Assembly (NCBI RefSeq): GCF_022627575.1
Contig: NZ_JADEYQ010000007.1
Coordinates: forward strand, 124,001 to 188,000
Direction of reading: 5' to 3'
DNA: 64,000 bases
From: Sphingobacterium rhinopitheci
Lineage (GTDB): Bacteria; Bacteroidota; Bacteroidia; Sphingobacteriales; Sphingobacteriaceae
Part shown: positions 27,388-35,823 of the stretch, in pieces
Numbering within the stretch: the stretch's first letter is position 1
How the letters are laid out: each line of letters starts with the position of its first letter
The notes under the pieces: model-generated
Seen by the model: the letters and a program-made list of their open reading frames with translations, nothing else
Told to the model about the DNA's origin: nothing
The model's database searches: none
Translations under genes and position numbers: made by a program

Positions 27388-27946
27388 ACTATATATTTAT
27401 GGTTCTGATTATTAAATATTTTAATTGAAGATTACATTCCACAAGGGAACACCAATAAGAAATACTATTGACCTTAGCTACTAAACAAACTTATGCAGTC
27501 TATATACCGGTTATAATATACTATATATTGAAGCAGCTGTTCGTCGTTGAATATTACTACAATCTGCCTAAATGTATTTTCCTTATTATTGGTTATATAA
27601 TTTCCTTATTATAACGGAAACATCTCTCAATAGAAGTGCACTTCTACTTAAGTAATATACTTAAAAAATTAACTAATCGTTAAAATCAGGCTGTTAAAAT
27701 TGTTTTTTGTAGCCAAAAAACGAACCCTTACATTTTATTCAAAAAGCGTATAAAAGATCAAAAACATTTAATAGCCTGCATTTTGAATAGGTATAATTTT
27801 TTTCCAAGAGTAAAACAGGATATTCGTATTAAAGAATATAAAAGGAGATATGATGCAATAAGAAGTCTTTAATTATAAATTAATAAAATGCTAAGAAACC
27901 GTATTTTATATATAAAGACTTATTTTTACACTTTATTCAATATAGT
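27388..27946. other. Divergent intergenic region uxaC-xpt, 559 bp
   Basis: Very AT-rich, with no gene. On the minus strand a TAAGTTTG -7 box lies at 27486-27493, giving uxaC a leader of about 95 nt. Directly upstream of it is a near-palindrome centred on ACCGGT (about 27504-27515). An AAGGAG followed by ATGATG near 27842-27853 opens only a three-codon frame. I see no clear xpt promoter and no purine riboswitch. Confidence 0.45.
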
Positions 27947-28519
27947 ATGAAACAGTTAAAGGAAAGAATCCTACGTGATGGTAAAAGTCTAGATGGGGGT
28001 ATTTTAAAGGTTGATAGCTTTATTAATCATCAAATGGATCCTATTCTTATGAAATCTGTAGCCGTAGAATTTGTTAAGCGATTTGCACATTTACCTATTA
28101 CCAAAATCGTTACTATTGAGGCTTCTGGTATCGCACCTGCTATAATGGTTGGATATTTACTGGAGCTGCCCGTTGTTTTTGTGAAAAAAGCAAAACCAAA
28201 AACCATGGAAAATATGGCTGTTGCGCAGGTATATTCATTTACTAAAGATCGCACATATGATGTATGTGTAAGTAAAGAATTTTTAAAAGAAGGGGATAAG
28301 GTTCTTTTTATTGATGATTTCTTGGCCAATGGCAATGCTGCTTTGGGAATTATTGAATTGGCAAAAGAAGCGAAAGCTCAAATTTTAGGAATGGGTTTTA
28401 TTATTGAAAAGGCATTTCAAGAAGGTGGAAATATACTACGCCAAAAAACAGATATTCAAATTGAATCTCTAGCGCGTATCAAAACATTAGCTTTAAATCA
28501 AGTAACATTTGAAGATTAA
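27947..28519 (+). CDS. xpt: Xanthine phosphoribosyltransferase
   Basis: 190-aa purine salvage enzyme that makes XMP from xanthine and PRPP. The PRPP-binding motif [14 protein letters not shown] (residues 119-132), IEASGIAPA and the [11 protein letters not shown] segment are typical of Xpt of the Gram-positive type. It stands alone between uxaC and a strong terminator. No purine riboswitch leader was seen in the long upstream region. Confidence 0.93.
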   Translation: MKQLKERILRDGKSLDGGILKVDSFINHQMDPILMKSVAVEFVKRFAHLPITKIVTIEASGIAPAIMVGYLLELPVVFVKKAKPKTMENMAVAQVYSFTKDRTYDVCVSKEFLKEGDKVLFIDDFLANGNAALGIIELAKEAKAQILGMGFIIEKAFQEGGNILRQKTDIQIESLARIKTLALNQVTFED

Positions 28520-28520
28520 G

Positions 28521-28570
28521 AATTCAACAAAAAGCGGTTAACTAATACGGGAACCGCTTTTTGTTGAATT
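28521..28570 (+). terminator. Terminator after xpt
   Basis: Perfect 19-bp stem (28521-28539 with 28552-28570, core AAAAAGCGGTT/AACCGCTTTTT, 12-nt loop) directly after the stop. The flanking runs allow termination from either side. Confidence 0.9.
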
Positions 28571-28668
28571 TATTATTTTTCATTTGTCCTATAAGGACAA
28601 AACACGATTAAAATCATAAACACCTCATAATCCAAATTATAAAGGGTTCAAGAACATCATATTTTGAT

Positions 28669-29913
28669 TTACTCTTCGTATTTTTTGAAAATACTCGTTG
28701 CAATATGTCCACCGAATCCAAATGTATTATTCATAGCATAGCGCACTTCTTTCTTTTTACTTTCGCCAAATACGATATCAAAAACACCATCAAACTCTGG
28801 CTCCATCGCTGTTGTATTAATCGTCGGAGGAATAATATTCTCCATAATTGATTTAATACATATGATAGCTTCTACAGCACCCGCAGCACCTAATAGATGG
28901 CCGGTCATAGATTTTGTTGCACTAATACTCAACTTACTATCTTTACCAAAAAGTCGTACAGCAGCTCTCAGCTCACTGATATCACCTTGCGGTGTTGATG
29001 TGGCATGTACATTCAAATAATCAATTTCTTCGGGTTTAATTTCTGCCTCTTCCAGTGCCGCCATCATCCCCAGGTAAGCACCTTCACCTTCAGGATGTGT
29101 TCCTGTTAAATGGTAAGCGTCTGCTGCCATACCGCCACCAACAACCTCCGCAAGAATAGTTGCGCCACGACGTTTGGCAGATTCCAATTCTTCCAATATT
29201 ATAGCTCCTGCACCCTCACCCATCACAAAACCATCTCTCGTAATATCAAAAGGTCGAGATGCCGTTTCGGCATTATCGTTATTTAACGACAATGCGCGCG
29301 CCGCATTAAAACCACCGACAGCACTTTCTGTAATCGCTGCTTCTGAACCACCAGTAATAATCATATCAGCTTTGTTCCACTTGATATGGTTAAAAGCATC
29401 TATAATAGCTGTATTTGAAGTAGCACAAGCAGATACGGTGGTAAAATTGACACCGCGTAAACCATACTGAATAGAAATAACACCTGATGCAATATCAACG
29501 ATCATTTTAGGAATAAAAAAAGGATTAAATCGAGGCACGCCATTTCCTTCGACAAATTCCTTAACCTGATCCTGAAAAGTTTCTATACCACCATTTCCAG
29601 ATCCCCATATTACACCGATTCTATTTTTATTTAAATCGTCAAAATTAATTCCTGCATTTTTGACCGCTTCCTCGACAGCAATTAATGCATACTGCGTATA
29701 TCGGTCATATTTTCGGGCATCAGCTTTTTTGATAAAATCTAAGGCATCAAAATCCTTAAGCTCACAACCAAATTTTGTTTTGAATAGTGAAGCATCAAAA
29801 CGAGTTATCGGAGCAGCGCCACTTTTTCCTGCTTTCGCTGCTTCCCAAAAATCATTGACATTGTTTCCTATTGGAGTTAATGCTCCAATTCCTGTAATTA
29901 CAACTCTTCTCAT
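28669..29913 (-). CDS. fabF: Beta-ketoacyl-ACP synthase II (FabF)
   Basis: 414-aa condensing enzyme elongating acyl-ACP with malonyl-ACP. The catalytic triad is visible at the canonical places: Cys163 (VSACATS), His303 (NVHATSTPQGD) and His339 (SMTGHLLGAAG), with the Gly-rich NNTFGFGGH end. The usual NAHGTSTP reads NVHATSTP here. It is not next to acpP or other fab genes; instead it follows a TetR gene by 5 bp and shares its promoter. It could be a second, regulated FabF paralogue rather than the housekeeping copy (inference). Confidence 0.92.
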   Translation of the reverse strand: MRRVVITGIGALTPIGNNVNDFWEAAKAGKSGAAPITRFDASLFKTKFGCELKDFDALDFIKKADARKYDRYTQYALIAVEEAVKNAGINFDDLNKNRIGVIWGSGNGGIETFQDQVKEFVEGNGVPRFNPFFIPKMIVDIASGVISIQYGLRGVNFTTVSACATSNTAIIDAFNHIKWNKADMIITGGSEAAITESAVGGFNAARALSLNNDNAETASRPFDITRDGFVMGEGAGAIILEELESAKRRGATILAEVVGGGMAADAYHLTGTHPEGEGAYLGMMAALEEAEIKPEEIDYLNVHATSTPQGDISELRAAVRLFGKDSKLSISATKSMTGHLLGAAGAVEAIICIKSIMENIIPPTINTTAMEPEFDGVFDIVFGESKKKEVRYAMNNTFGFGGHIATSIFKKYEE

Positions 29914-29918
29914 TTCGT

Positions 29919-30470
29919 TTATTTTATTAAATCACTAATTATTGTTTCTTTTATTTGTTGAAAATCGCTTTGGTAGGTAATACGTGACAGCTGTTCTCCT
30001 CCAAGGATATTGGTAATTAGAATAAGTGCTTTGTTCTTAGCGGGAATATTAAAATGGAAAACGCCAGTTTTTTGTCCCTCAATCAACGTATCCGTCAACC
30101 AATTGACCGTATTATCGGTAAGAATTTTCAATTCTGTTTGTACATCGAAATCAAAATTGAGAAAATCATTGGCTAAAGCGCCCAGAATACTAATCCTACC
30201 ACCGAATCTCGCCATCTTATATACGGTAAGAAATTTATTAATCTTTTCTAATGGCTCATCATTTCGTACATACCCTTTAAACTTTTCGAGCAGCAAAGTA
30301 TGTTTTTGAATAATAGCCATCACTAAAGCACTTTTTGTAGGGAAATAATAATGAATGGAGGCATTCTTTATCGACAATTCCTTAGATATATCACCAAAAC
30401 TAAAAGCGTTATATCCCACTCGTCGAATTAGGTTATCTCCTCGTAAAACAATTTTATCTCTAGTATTCAT
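29919..30470 (-). CDS. TetR family regulator of the fabF pair
   Basis: 183 aa. The N-terminal helix-turn-helix is clear (YNAFSFGDISKELSIKNASI then HYYFPTKSALVMAI), the standard TetR layout with the YYFPTK recognition helix end. The C-terminal ligand/dimer domain is divergent, as usual. The gene is followed after 5 bp by fabF on the same strand, and an 18-bp near-palindrome fills its own promoter spacer, so autorepression together with fabF is the likely mode. A fatty acid or acyl-CoA could be the ligand (inference from the partner gene). The ATG lies 4 nt after the -7 box. Confidence 0.9.
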   Translation of the reverse strand: MNTRDKIVLRGDNLIRRVGYNAFSFGDISKELSIKNASIHYYFPTKSALVMAIIQKHTLLLEKFKGYVRNDEPLEKINKFLTVYKMARFGGRISILGALANDFLNFDFDVQTELKILTDNTVNWLTDTLIEGQKTGVFHFNIPAKNKALILITNILGGEQLSRITYQSDFQQIKETIISDLIK

Positions 30471-30474
30471 AGCA

Positions 30475-30506
30475 CAAATATACCTACCTACTAGTAGATA
30501 GACAAA
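30475..30506 (-). promoter_or_regulatory. TetR-fabF promoter with embedded operator
   Basis: On the minus strand: -33 TTTG (30506-30503), a 20-bp spacer, -7 TATATTTG (30482-30475), then 4 nt to the ATG. The spacer contains CTATCTACTAGTAGGTAG (30501-30484), an 18-bp inverted repeat with a single mismatched pair. Binding there would block polymerase. Confidence 0.8.
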
Positions 30507-30628
30507 TTGTTTAAAAAAAATTACATTTGTAGGAGTCCAAGAGATACCAATCTATAACTAATTGCTAATAGCGTATTACGACCATAATAATTCAGCAGGA
30601 TCCATATGAACGACAGATCCGTAGTAAG

Positions 30629-31081
30629 AGATTCCTTCGCTGCACTTCGATATACGCAGTGTGACACTCCCAATGACGGTGGATTATTTTCGTCATTGCC
30701 AGAAGGTACGACGGTTTTGCCCCTTCGTCATTGCGAGGAGGTACGACGTGGCAATCTGTTATTTTAAGACTGTACCAGTTTGTCACAGATTGCTTCGCTG
30801 CACTTCGATATACGCAGTGTGACACTCGCAATGACGGTGGATTATTTTCGTCATTGCCAGAAGGTACGACGGTTTTGCCCCTTCGTCATTGCGAGGAGGT
30901 ACGACGTGGCAATCTGTTATTTTAAGACTGTACCAGTTTGTCACAGATTGCTTCGCTGCACTTCGATATACGCAGTGTGACACTCGCAATGACGGTGGAT
31001 TATTTTCGTCATTGCCAGAAGGTACGACGTTTTTGCCCCTTCGTCATTGCGAGGAGGTACGACGTGGCAATCTGTTATTTT
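30629..31081. repeat. 158-bp tandem repeat of palindromic elements, about 2.9 copies
   Basis: The segment CTTCGCTGCACTTCG recurs at 30635, 30793 and 30951, exactly 158 bp apart, with nearly identical intervening sequence; the third copy ends near 31081. Each unit contains a long imperfect palindrome, for example CGTCATTGCGAG (30726-30737) with CTCGCAATGACG (30825-30836), plus inner arms GGCAATCTG and CAGATTGC. This is the style of dispersed palindromic intergenic repeats. Open frames on both strands are by-products of the repeat and not genes. The DNA between 30507 and 30628 and between 31082 and 31220 shows nothing else. Confidence 0.9.
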
Positions 31082-31220
31082 GAACCAGAATACTAAAAAC
31101 TTATATATAAAAAAGGAGATTATATTCTTAACGTACAAAATCCAAGTGCAAAAATAATATCACGACAACAACACACGGACGTTACACATTGAAAATAAAC
31201 TAATTAAAGTCTAATATTTG

Positions 31221-31292
31221 TAGCCCCGAGCAGAATCGAACTGCTATCAAATGTTTAGGAAACATCTATTCTATCCGTTGAACTACGGGGCC
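31221..31292 (-). tRNA. tRNA-Arg (anticodon CCU)
   Basis: Cloverleaf on the minus strand: acceptor GGCCCCG pairs with CGGGGCU (first pair G-U), anticodon arm with loop UUCCUAA giving CCU, T-arm AGCAG-UUCGAUU-CUGCU, discriminator A. CCA is not encoded. It reads AGG codons. It directly neighbours the repeat array. Confidence 0.9.
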
Positions 31293-31488
31293 AATACAGT
31301 ATACAACAAATGTATCATAATCGAAACATTCTAACAAATTTATATGCCCCCATTTCTTAAAAATAGAGTAGATGCAATATCGAATCCTTTTATAAGATCT
31401 AAAAGAAGATGATAATTTTACTTACACGATGAAGAATCCACTATGTTTTTGAGTTAGTTTCGTTATTCTAATATTCAACCAAAATATA

Positions 31489-31989
31489 TTATCTATTTGC
31501 TAATATTTCCTTTATTCGTACAGTATTGTCGTAATTAGCATTAGCTAAATCAACAAAATATACACTTTGCCAAATTTGGGTATTTACCGCTTGTCTACTT
31601 TCAGTTTTTATCCAATTTGGATAAACTCGAAAACCGCGTTTTCCTTCTTTCAAATTTGTAGTAAGAATTTGCCTTTTCGCTAATTCATTTTTTGGAAAAA
31701 GAAAGAATCCATGATTTTCATTTTCTTCAACTGCAACAATATAAAAATCGAAATTATCAGATTTTTTAAATGATTCCGTTCGATTTTCGGAATTCCGCCT
31801 CCATAATGTAAGGAATAAACCCACCTTTTTAGGTGTAATTTTCGCTTTCCTAAATTTAAAATTCAACTGATCTACTTGAAAATTAACACCAAAATACTCC
31901 TTTGCTCCTTCCTCTTCCATTAGATTAGAAGCTTTAGATAAAGGATTTACACTAAGTAGCTTTTCAATTTTATTAAATACATTAATCAT
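31489..31989 (-). CDS. MepB-like protein
   Basis: 166 aa from the ATG at 31989; a GTG at 32016 would add nine residues. The sequence (KEYFGVNFQVDQLNFKFRKA, KITPKKVGLFLTLWRR, GFFLFPKNELAKRQIL, GKRGFRVYPNW) fits the MepB family, named after the third gene of the staphylococcal mepRAB efflux operon, whose biochemical function is not known. Here it stands alone with no MepR or MepA. It has no signal peptide and looks cytoplasmic. Confidence 0.78.
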   Translation of the reverse strand: MINVFNKIEKLLSVNPLSKASNLMEEEGAKEYFGVNFQVDQLNFKFRKAKITPKKVGLFLTLWRRNSENRTESFKKSDNFDFYIVAVEENENHGFFLFPKNELAKRQILTTNLKEGKRGFRVYPNWIKTESRQAVNTQIWQSVYFVDLANANYDNTVRIKEILANR

Positions 31990-32475
31990 CGATACATTTT
32001 TTAGATAATATTTCACCTAGGCAAACGCTTTTGGAGGTATAATATCAACAGAAGCAAACTATAAAGCAATGACTTCCTATTTGGCACTCAGCCATCCAAT
32101 CGTATAGCATCCAATAAGCAATATTTCCGGTTGACACATTACTGTTTGTAATGTATAGAAATCTAAAATTACTTTTTTCATTTCAATTATATCACGTCAC
32201 ACCTTAAAAACATAATATGCCTTCAGATCGACTACAACTTTCGACCCACTGCTAATACTAAGTGTTTAACTTGTCTATTGAGATGTTTTTTTTACGTAAA
32301 AAAAACTCAGCAGTATTACTTCACAAAGTAAGCCTTGAAAAGGAGGTAAAAATTATTCACAATTAGCGTATCCTATATATTTAATAATCATTAACATAAA
32401 ATACAGAAAATCATACCATTAAAATAAATTATATTACTCAAAAAAACGTACCTTTGCACCCTCAAATTTATTATC
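31990..32475. other. Intergenic, about 485 bp
   Basis: No gene, repeat or strong hairpin is visible. The right end holds the MFS gene promoter: -7 TACCTTTG at 32449-32456. Confidence 0.4.
32449..32456 (+). promoter_or_regulatory. -7 box of the MFS transporter gene
   Basis: TACCTTTG followed by CACC is a good match to the Bacteroidota -7 element, 19 nt before the ATG. No -33 TTTG was found. Confidence 0.65.
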
Positions 32476-33654
32476 ATGCATACATCTTCAATCACCTCTG
32501 AAGAAGAACTTTACAACAAAAGAAACAGAGTTAGAATAGCTGTTTCTTTATTCTACTTTTGTCAAGGATTAGTTTTTGCCTCATGGGCAAGTCGTATTCC
32601 TGTCATCAAAGAAAACCTCGCTCTAACGGAGGCTCAATTAGGTACATTATTACTCATGCTTCCTGTTGGACAATTAGCCACAATGGCTCTATCAGGCAAA
32701 TTAGTAACCACATACGGTAGTTCAAAAGTACTCCGAATAATGCCTATTATTTACGCATGCTTGCTTTGCATGATATCTTTTGCAGTGAATGCTATACAAT
32801 TAGGAGCTGTATTATTAGCTTTTGGGATAGCAAGTAATATGTGCAATATAGCCGTTAACACACAGGGTGTAGCAGCAGAAGGAATCTTCAAAAAATCTAT
32901 CATGTCCTCTTTCCATGGTGCATGGAGTATTGCTGGTTTTACAGGTGCGCTAATCGGCTTATTGACGATGAATATCGGTATAGATACCTTAACACATTTT
33001 ATCATCATATTCGTATTAATCGTAATAAACACCTTAGTCAACTACCGATTTTTGGTCCCTGGCAAGGCAAAGGAGACTGAGAAAACATCTTTCTTCTCTA
33101 AACCCGAAAAATCGTTGGTACAATTGGGTATTATCGGCTTTTTCAGTATGGCTACAGAAGGTGCTATGTTTGACTGGAGTGGCGTTTATTTCAAAGAAAT
33201 AGTTGAAGCACCAGAAAATCTAATCATAGTAGGATATGCTTCCTTTATGGTAACGATGGCTGCAGGTCGATTTGTGGGTGATTATATTATTAGCAGAATA
33301 GGCCGCAAAAGAACACTTCAAGGCAGCGGTCTTTTGATGTTTATAGGAATGATGGGATCGGTCATATTCCCAGACTTTTGGCTATGTACGATTGCCTTTA
33401 TGCTAGTAGGTATAGGAGTTGCTTGCAATGTACCTACAGTATATAGTTTGGCGGGTAAGAGCACAAAAGTACCATCAGGTGTGGCATTAGCAATGGTTTC
33501 TAGCATCAGCTTTTTAGGCTTCTTGATGGGGCCTCCATTGATCGGCTATATTGCCGAGTTATTTAGCTTGCGCTACTCGTACGGCGTATTTGCTTTCTTT
33601 GGATTGATGATGTTTGTGATGACCAGCAAACTAAAAATGTTTAGAGACGAATAA
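32476..33654 (+). CDS. MFS transporter (YbjJ-like)
   Basis: 392-aa integral membrane protein with about 12 hydrophobic segments. FASWASRIPVIKENLALTEA near the start and SSFHGAWSIAGFTGALIG in TM4-5 resemble the YbjJ-like branch of the major facilitator superfamily, whose substrates are poorly known. The region between TM6 and TM7 (about 190-215) is the usual cytoplasmic loop. It is monocistronic, with its own -7 box and a strong terminator. Substrate not predictable. Confidence 0.85.
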   Translation: MHTSSITSEEELYNKRNRVRIAVSLFYFCQGLVFASWASRIPVIKENLALTEAQLGTLLLMLPVGQLATMALSGKLVTTYGSSKVLRIMPIIYACLLCMISFAVNAIQLGAVLLAFGIASNMCNIAVNTQGVAAEGIFKKSIMSSFHGAWSIAGFTGALIGLLTMNIGIDTLTHFIIIFVLIVINTLVNYRFLVPGKAKETEKTSFFSKPEKSLVQLGIIGFFSMATEGAMFDWSGVYFKEIVEAPENLIIVGYASFMVTMAAGRFVGDYIISRIGRKRTLQGSGLLMFIGMMGSVIFPDFWLCTIAFMLVGIGVACNVPTVYSLAGKSTKVPSGVALAMVSSISFLGFLMGPPLIGYIAELFSLRYSYGVFAFFGLMMFVMTSKLKMFRDE

Positions 33655-33670
33655 TACGGGATCAAATAGC

Positions 33671-33711
33671 AAAAAAAGGCGATAACTATCAAATGGTTAT
33701 CGCCTTTTTTT
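33671..33711. terminator. Terminator after the MFS gene
   Basis: Perfect 16-bp stem (33671-33686 with 33696-33711; GGCGATAAC/GTTATCGCC core) bounded by A7 and T7; works in both directions. Confidence 0.92.
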
Positions 33712-33818
33712 AAGCTATTAAAGCATCATAAGAAAAGGAACATAGCTTGTCCTTTGATAAGGAAGCTGTTTTTTCTATTAAGATGTGCTGATTGTATATA
33801 TTAAGGAAAGAAAAAATG

Positions 33819-33899
33819 TGGAGGGAGAAGGATTCGAACCTTCGAAGCCGAAGCAACGGATTTACAGTCCGTCCCATTTGACCGCTCTGGAACCCCTCC
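33819..33899 (-). tRNA. tRNA-Tyr (anticodon GUA)
   Basis: Minus strand, 81 nt with a long variable arm (class II). Acceptor GGAGGGG pairs with UCCCUCC, anticodon loop CUGUAAA gives GUA, T-arm GAAGG-UUCGAAU-CCUUC, discriminator A; CCA not encoded. It matches bacterial tRNA-Tyr. Confidence 0.93.
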
Positions 33900-34211
33900 A
33901 GCAATTTATTCTGTTCTCTAAGAGAACGATGCAAACATCGGAAAATAATATTAATAATCACAATATTTCATCTCAATTTTTACTAACACAAAGAATATAA
34001 ACGAGTTAATTTTTTGTTACAATAATAATTTCGTATAAAAATAAGGAATAGAGACAAAATGCACGATAAGGGCGCTGAACAGCTCATAAACCGCCTTTAT
34101 AAAAATATAATTCACTGATAGATTTTAACTATAACATATAATAATTTATTATACACAAAAGAGCTTAAAATATTTACCTTTGTGTTACAATAAAAATTAG
34201 AAGAAACAACT
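33900..34211. other. Intergenic, 312 bp, with peroxiredoxin promoter
   Basis: AT-rich and without a gene. Near the right end lies -7 TACCTTTG at 34175-34182. I see no OxyR- or PerR-like operator I could defend. Confidence 0.4.
34175..34182 (+). promoter_or_regulatory. -7 box of the peroxiredoxin operon
   Basis: TACCTTTG matches TAnnTTTG and lies 29 nt before the ATG. Confidence 0.65.
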
Positions 34212-34844
34212 ATGAGTTTTACAGGTAAGAATTTCCCAAACATCACAGTAGATGCTATCGATTATTTAGGTGATTACATCTCAATTAACATTTTTGAAAA
34301 AGCACAACAAGAGAACAAAAAAGTATTATTATTCTGGTATCCAAAAGATTTTACTTTCGTTTGTCCTACTGAATTACACGCTTTCCAAGAAGCTGTTGCA
34401 GAATTTGAAAAACGTAACACAATCGTAATTGGTGCTTCTTGTGATTCAAACGAGGTTCACTTTGCATGGTTAAATACAGCTAAAGACAACGGTGGTATCG
34501 AAGGTGTTGAATACCCAATTATTGCTGACACAAACCGCAACTTATCTAGCATCTTAGGTATATTAGATGTTAAAGAAGTAGAGCATCCAGAATATGGTAC
34601 GATTGCAGAAGGTTCAGCAGTTACTTTCCGTGCTACATACTTAATTGATGAGACAGGTAAAGTATTCCATGAATCCGTAAATGATATGCCTTTAGGTCGT
34701 AACGTAAAAGAATATATCCGTTTAGTAGATGCTTACACACACGTTCAAAAACATGGTGAAGTATGTCCTGCAAACTGGGAAGAAGGTAAAGAAGCAATGA
34801 ACGCAACTCGCGAAGGTGTAGCTTCTTACTTATCAGAAAATTAA
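34212..34844 (+). CDS. 2-Cys peroxiredoxin (AhpC/TSA family)
   Basis: 210-aa thiol peroxidase. The peroxidatic Cys51 sits in FTFVCPTELHAF and the resolving Cys185 in GEVCPANW, the typical 2-Cys arrangement; a further Cys is at 77. It reduces hydrogen peroxide and organic peroxides in the cytoplasm, recycled by a thioredoxin-like partner, and such a gene follows directly. The three genes prx, trx and the DUF6952-like gene form one operon with a GC-rich hairpin between the first two, which could give the peroxiredoxin more transcript than the rest. Confidence 0.93.
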   Translation: MSFTGKNFPNITVDAIDYLGDYISINIFEKAQQENKKVLLFWYPKDFTFVCPTELHAFQEAVAEFEKRNTIVIGASCDSNEVHFAWLNTAKDNGGIEGVEYPIIADTNRNLSSILGILDVKEVEHPEYGTIAEGSAVTFRATYLIDETGKVFHESVNDMPLGRNVKEYIRLVDAYTHVQKHGEVCPANWEEGKEAMNATREGVASYLSEN

Positions 34845-34862
34845 TAGGTACAGACATTGTCA

Positions 34863-34885
34863 AGAGGCGGACTCCCTCCGCCTCT
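34863..34885 (+). promoter_or_regulatory. GC-rich hairpin between peroxiredoxin and thioredoxin genes
   Basis: AGAGGCGGA/TCCGCCTCT, a perfect 9-bp stem with a 5-nt loop, unusually GC-rich here and without a T-tract. It is placed as an intra-operon attenuator or mRNA 3' stabiliser. Confidence 0.5.
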
Positions 34886-34907
34886 ACATTAAAAGATTCA
34901 AAATATT

Positions 34908-35222
34908 ATGTTACAAGAATTAGAAAGCGATATCTTACAAGATGTCGTAGTAGGCAACGATACAGTAATAGTACAATATTCGGCAACATGGTGTGGCAAC
35001 TGCCGTATTATGAAACCTAAGTTCAAAAAATTGGCTGGCGAGAACGATAGCGTAGCCTTCGTAATCGTAGATGCAGAGAAATTTCCTGAATCTAGAAAAT
35101 TAGCTAATGTAGATAATTTACCAACTTTTGCAGCTTTCAAAAATGGACAATTGGTAAACCAAGTACAAACAAACAAAATTGACGGATTAATCGATTTATT
35201 AAATGAAGTTACCAGTAATTAA
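34908..35222 (+). CDS. Thioredoxin-like protein with CGNC active site
   Basis: 104 aa, thioredoxin fold without signal peptide. Active site WCGNC (Cys29 and Cys32) replaces the canonical WCGPC; the cis-Pro is in NLPTF. A non-Pro residue between the Cys usually makes the protein less reducing than thioredoxin 1. Its place directly after a 2-Cys peroxiredoxin suggests it is the dedicated reductant (inference). Its 3' end overlaps the next gene by 20 nt, implying coupled translation. Confidence 0.9.
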   Translation: MLQELESDILQDVVVGNDTVIVQYSATWCGNCRIMKPKFKKLAGENDSVAFVIVDAEKFPESRKLANVDNLPTFAAFKNGQLVNQVQTNKIDGLIDLLNEVTSN

Positions 35223-35460
35223 GCACTTAACTGACTTTATTGAAGCTAATGATGCAGATTATGTTTTAGAAACTATCGAAACATTAGAAGCTTTAACAGA
35301 AGTCCCTTCATTGAAAGATGAAGAATTGGATGTTATTGGAGAATTGATCTCTAATATGTATGGCGCTATCGAAGTAGACAAGTTAATAAAAGAAGGAACA
35401 CCTAAGAAAGAGGCTTTAAATTTATTTATGAAGCGCGTTTTAGGGTCGATCGACAAATAA
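35203..35460 (+). CDS. DUF6952-like small protein
   Basis: 85 aa, acidic, predicted all-helical, no Cys, no signal peptide. The sequence (MKLPVIKHLTDFIEAND, SLKDEELDVIGELISNMYGA) matches a small conserved Bacteroidota family that I recall as DUF6952. Function unknown. It overlaps the thioredoxin gene by 20 nt in another frame, so the trio peroxiredoxin, thioredoxin and this protein is translated together; a role as partner or chaperone in the same peroxide defence is inference. Confidence 0.8.
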   Translation: MKLPVIKHLTDFIEANDADYVLETIETLEALTEVPSLKDEELDVIGELISNMYGAIEVDKLIKEGTPKKEALNLFMKRVLGSIDK

Positions 35461-35508
35461 TACCCCTATATCTACCTCGAGAAGCATCTTTTTCTCGTTA
35501 TCGGGACC

Positions 35509-35556
35509 TCCACACTGCTCAATGTGCACAACTCGAATAGTGTGGAAAATTTTTTA
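35509..35556 (+). terminator. Terminator of the peroxiredoxin operon
   Basis: TCCACACT (35509-35516) pairs with AGTGTGGA (35539-35546); the loop is 22 nt, and T6 follows within 35550-35556. A smaller CGAGAA/TTCTCG hairpin precedes it at 35478-35497. Confidence 0.65.
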
Positions 35557-35706
35557 TTTCAACAAATACATAAAAATCCACTTTTTATATTACTTTTACT
35601 ATAGTTAAGTAATTGTACATTACGTTCAACACTGAAATACTATTTAGCTTTCAATTGTAGCGATTAAAAGAGAAATATTTAAGACTGAAGATTTTTAATT
35701 GTTGGT

Positions 35707-35739
35707 AAAAAGGAACTTCCTAATAAGAAGTTCCTTTTT
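35707..35739. terminator. Second terminator before the PIG-L gene
   Basis: Perfect 13-bp stem AAAAAGGAACTTC/GAAGTTCCTTTTT with a 7-nt loop. No gene ends just before it: the DNA from 35557 to 35706 has no usable open frame, so it may close a small RNA. Confidence 0.8.
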
Positions 35740-35823
35740 CTATTTTAGCTCCTTTATCCTAAGATAATAACATTATTACAGTACATTATATGTTATATTA
35801 TCCATAAGCTGTATATTTAATAC

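Noticed and set aside
27842..27858. Good-looking AAGGAG followed by ATGATG upstream of xpt
   Set aside because: The frame stops after three codons.
27388..27946. Purine riboswitch before xpt
   Set aside because: No paired-stem aptamer pattern could be found in the leader.
30592..31138. Several overlapping frames of 60-80 codons on both strands with nearly identical products
   Set aside because: They are translations of the palindromic 158-bp repeat; the same peptides appear in both orientations and nothing suggests selection on protein.
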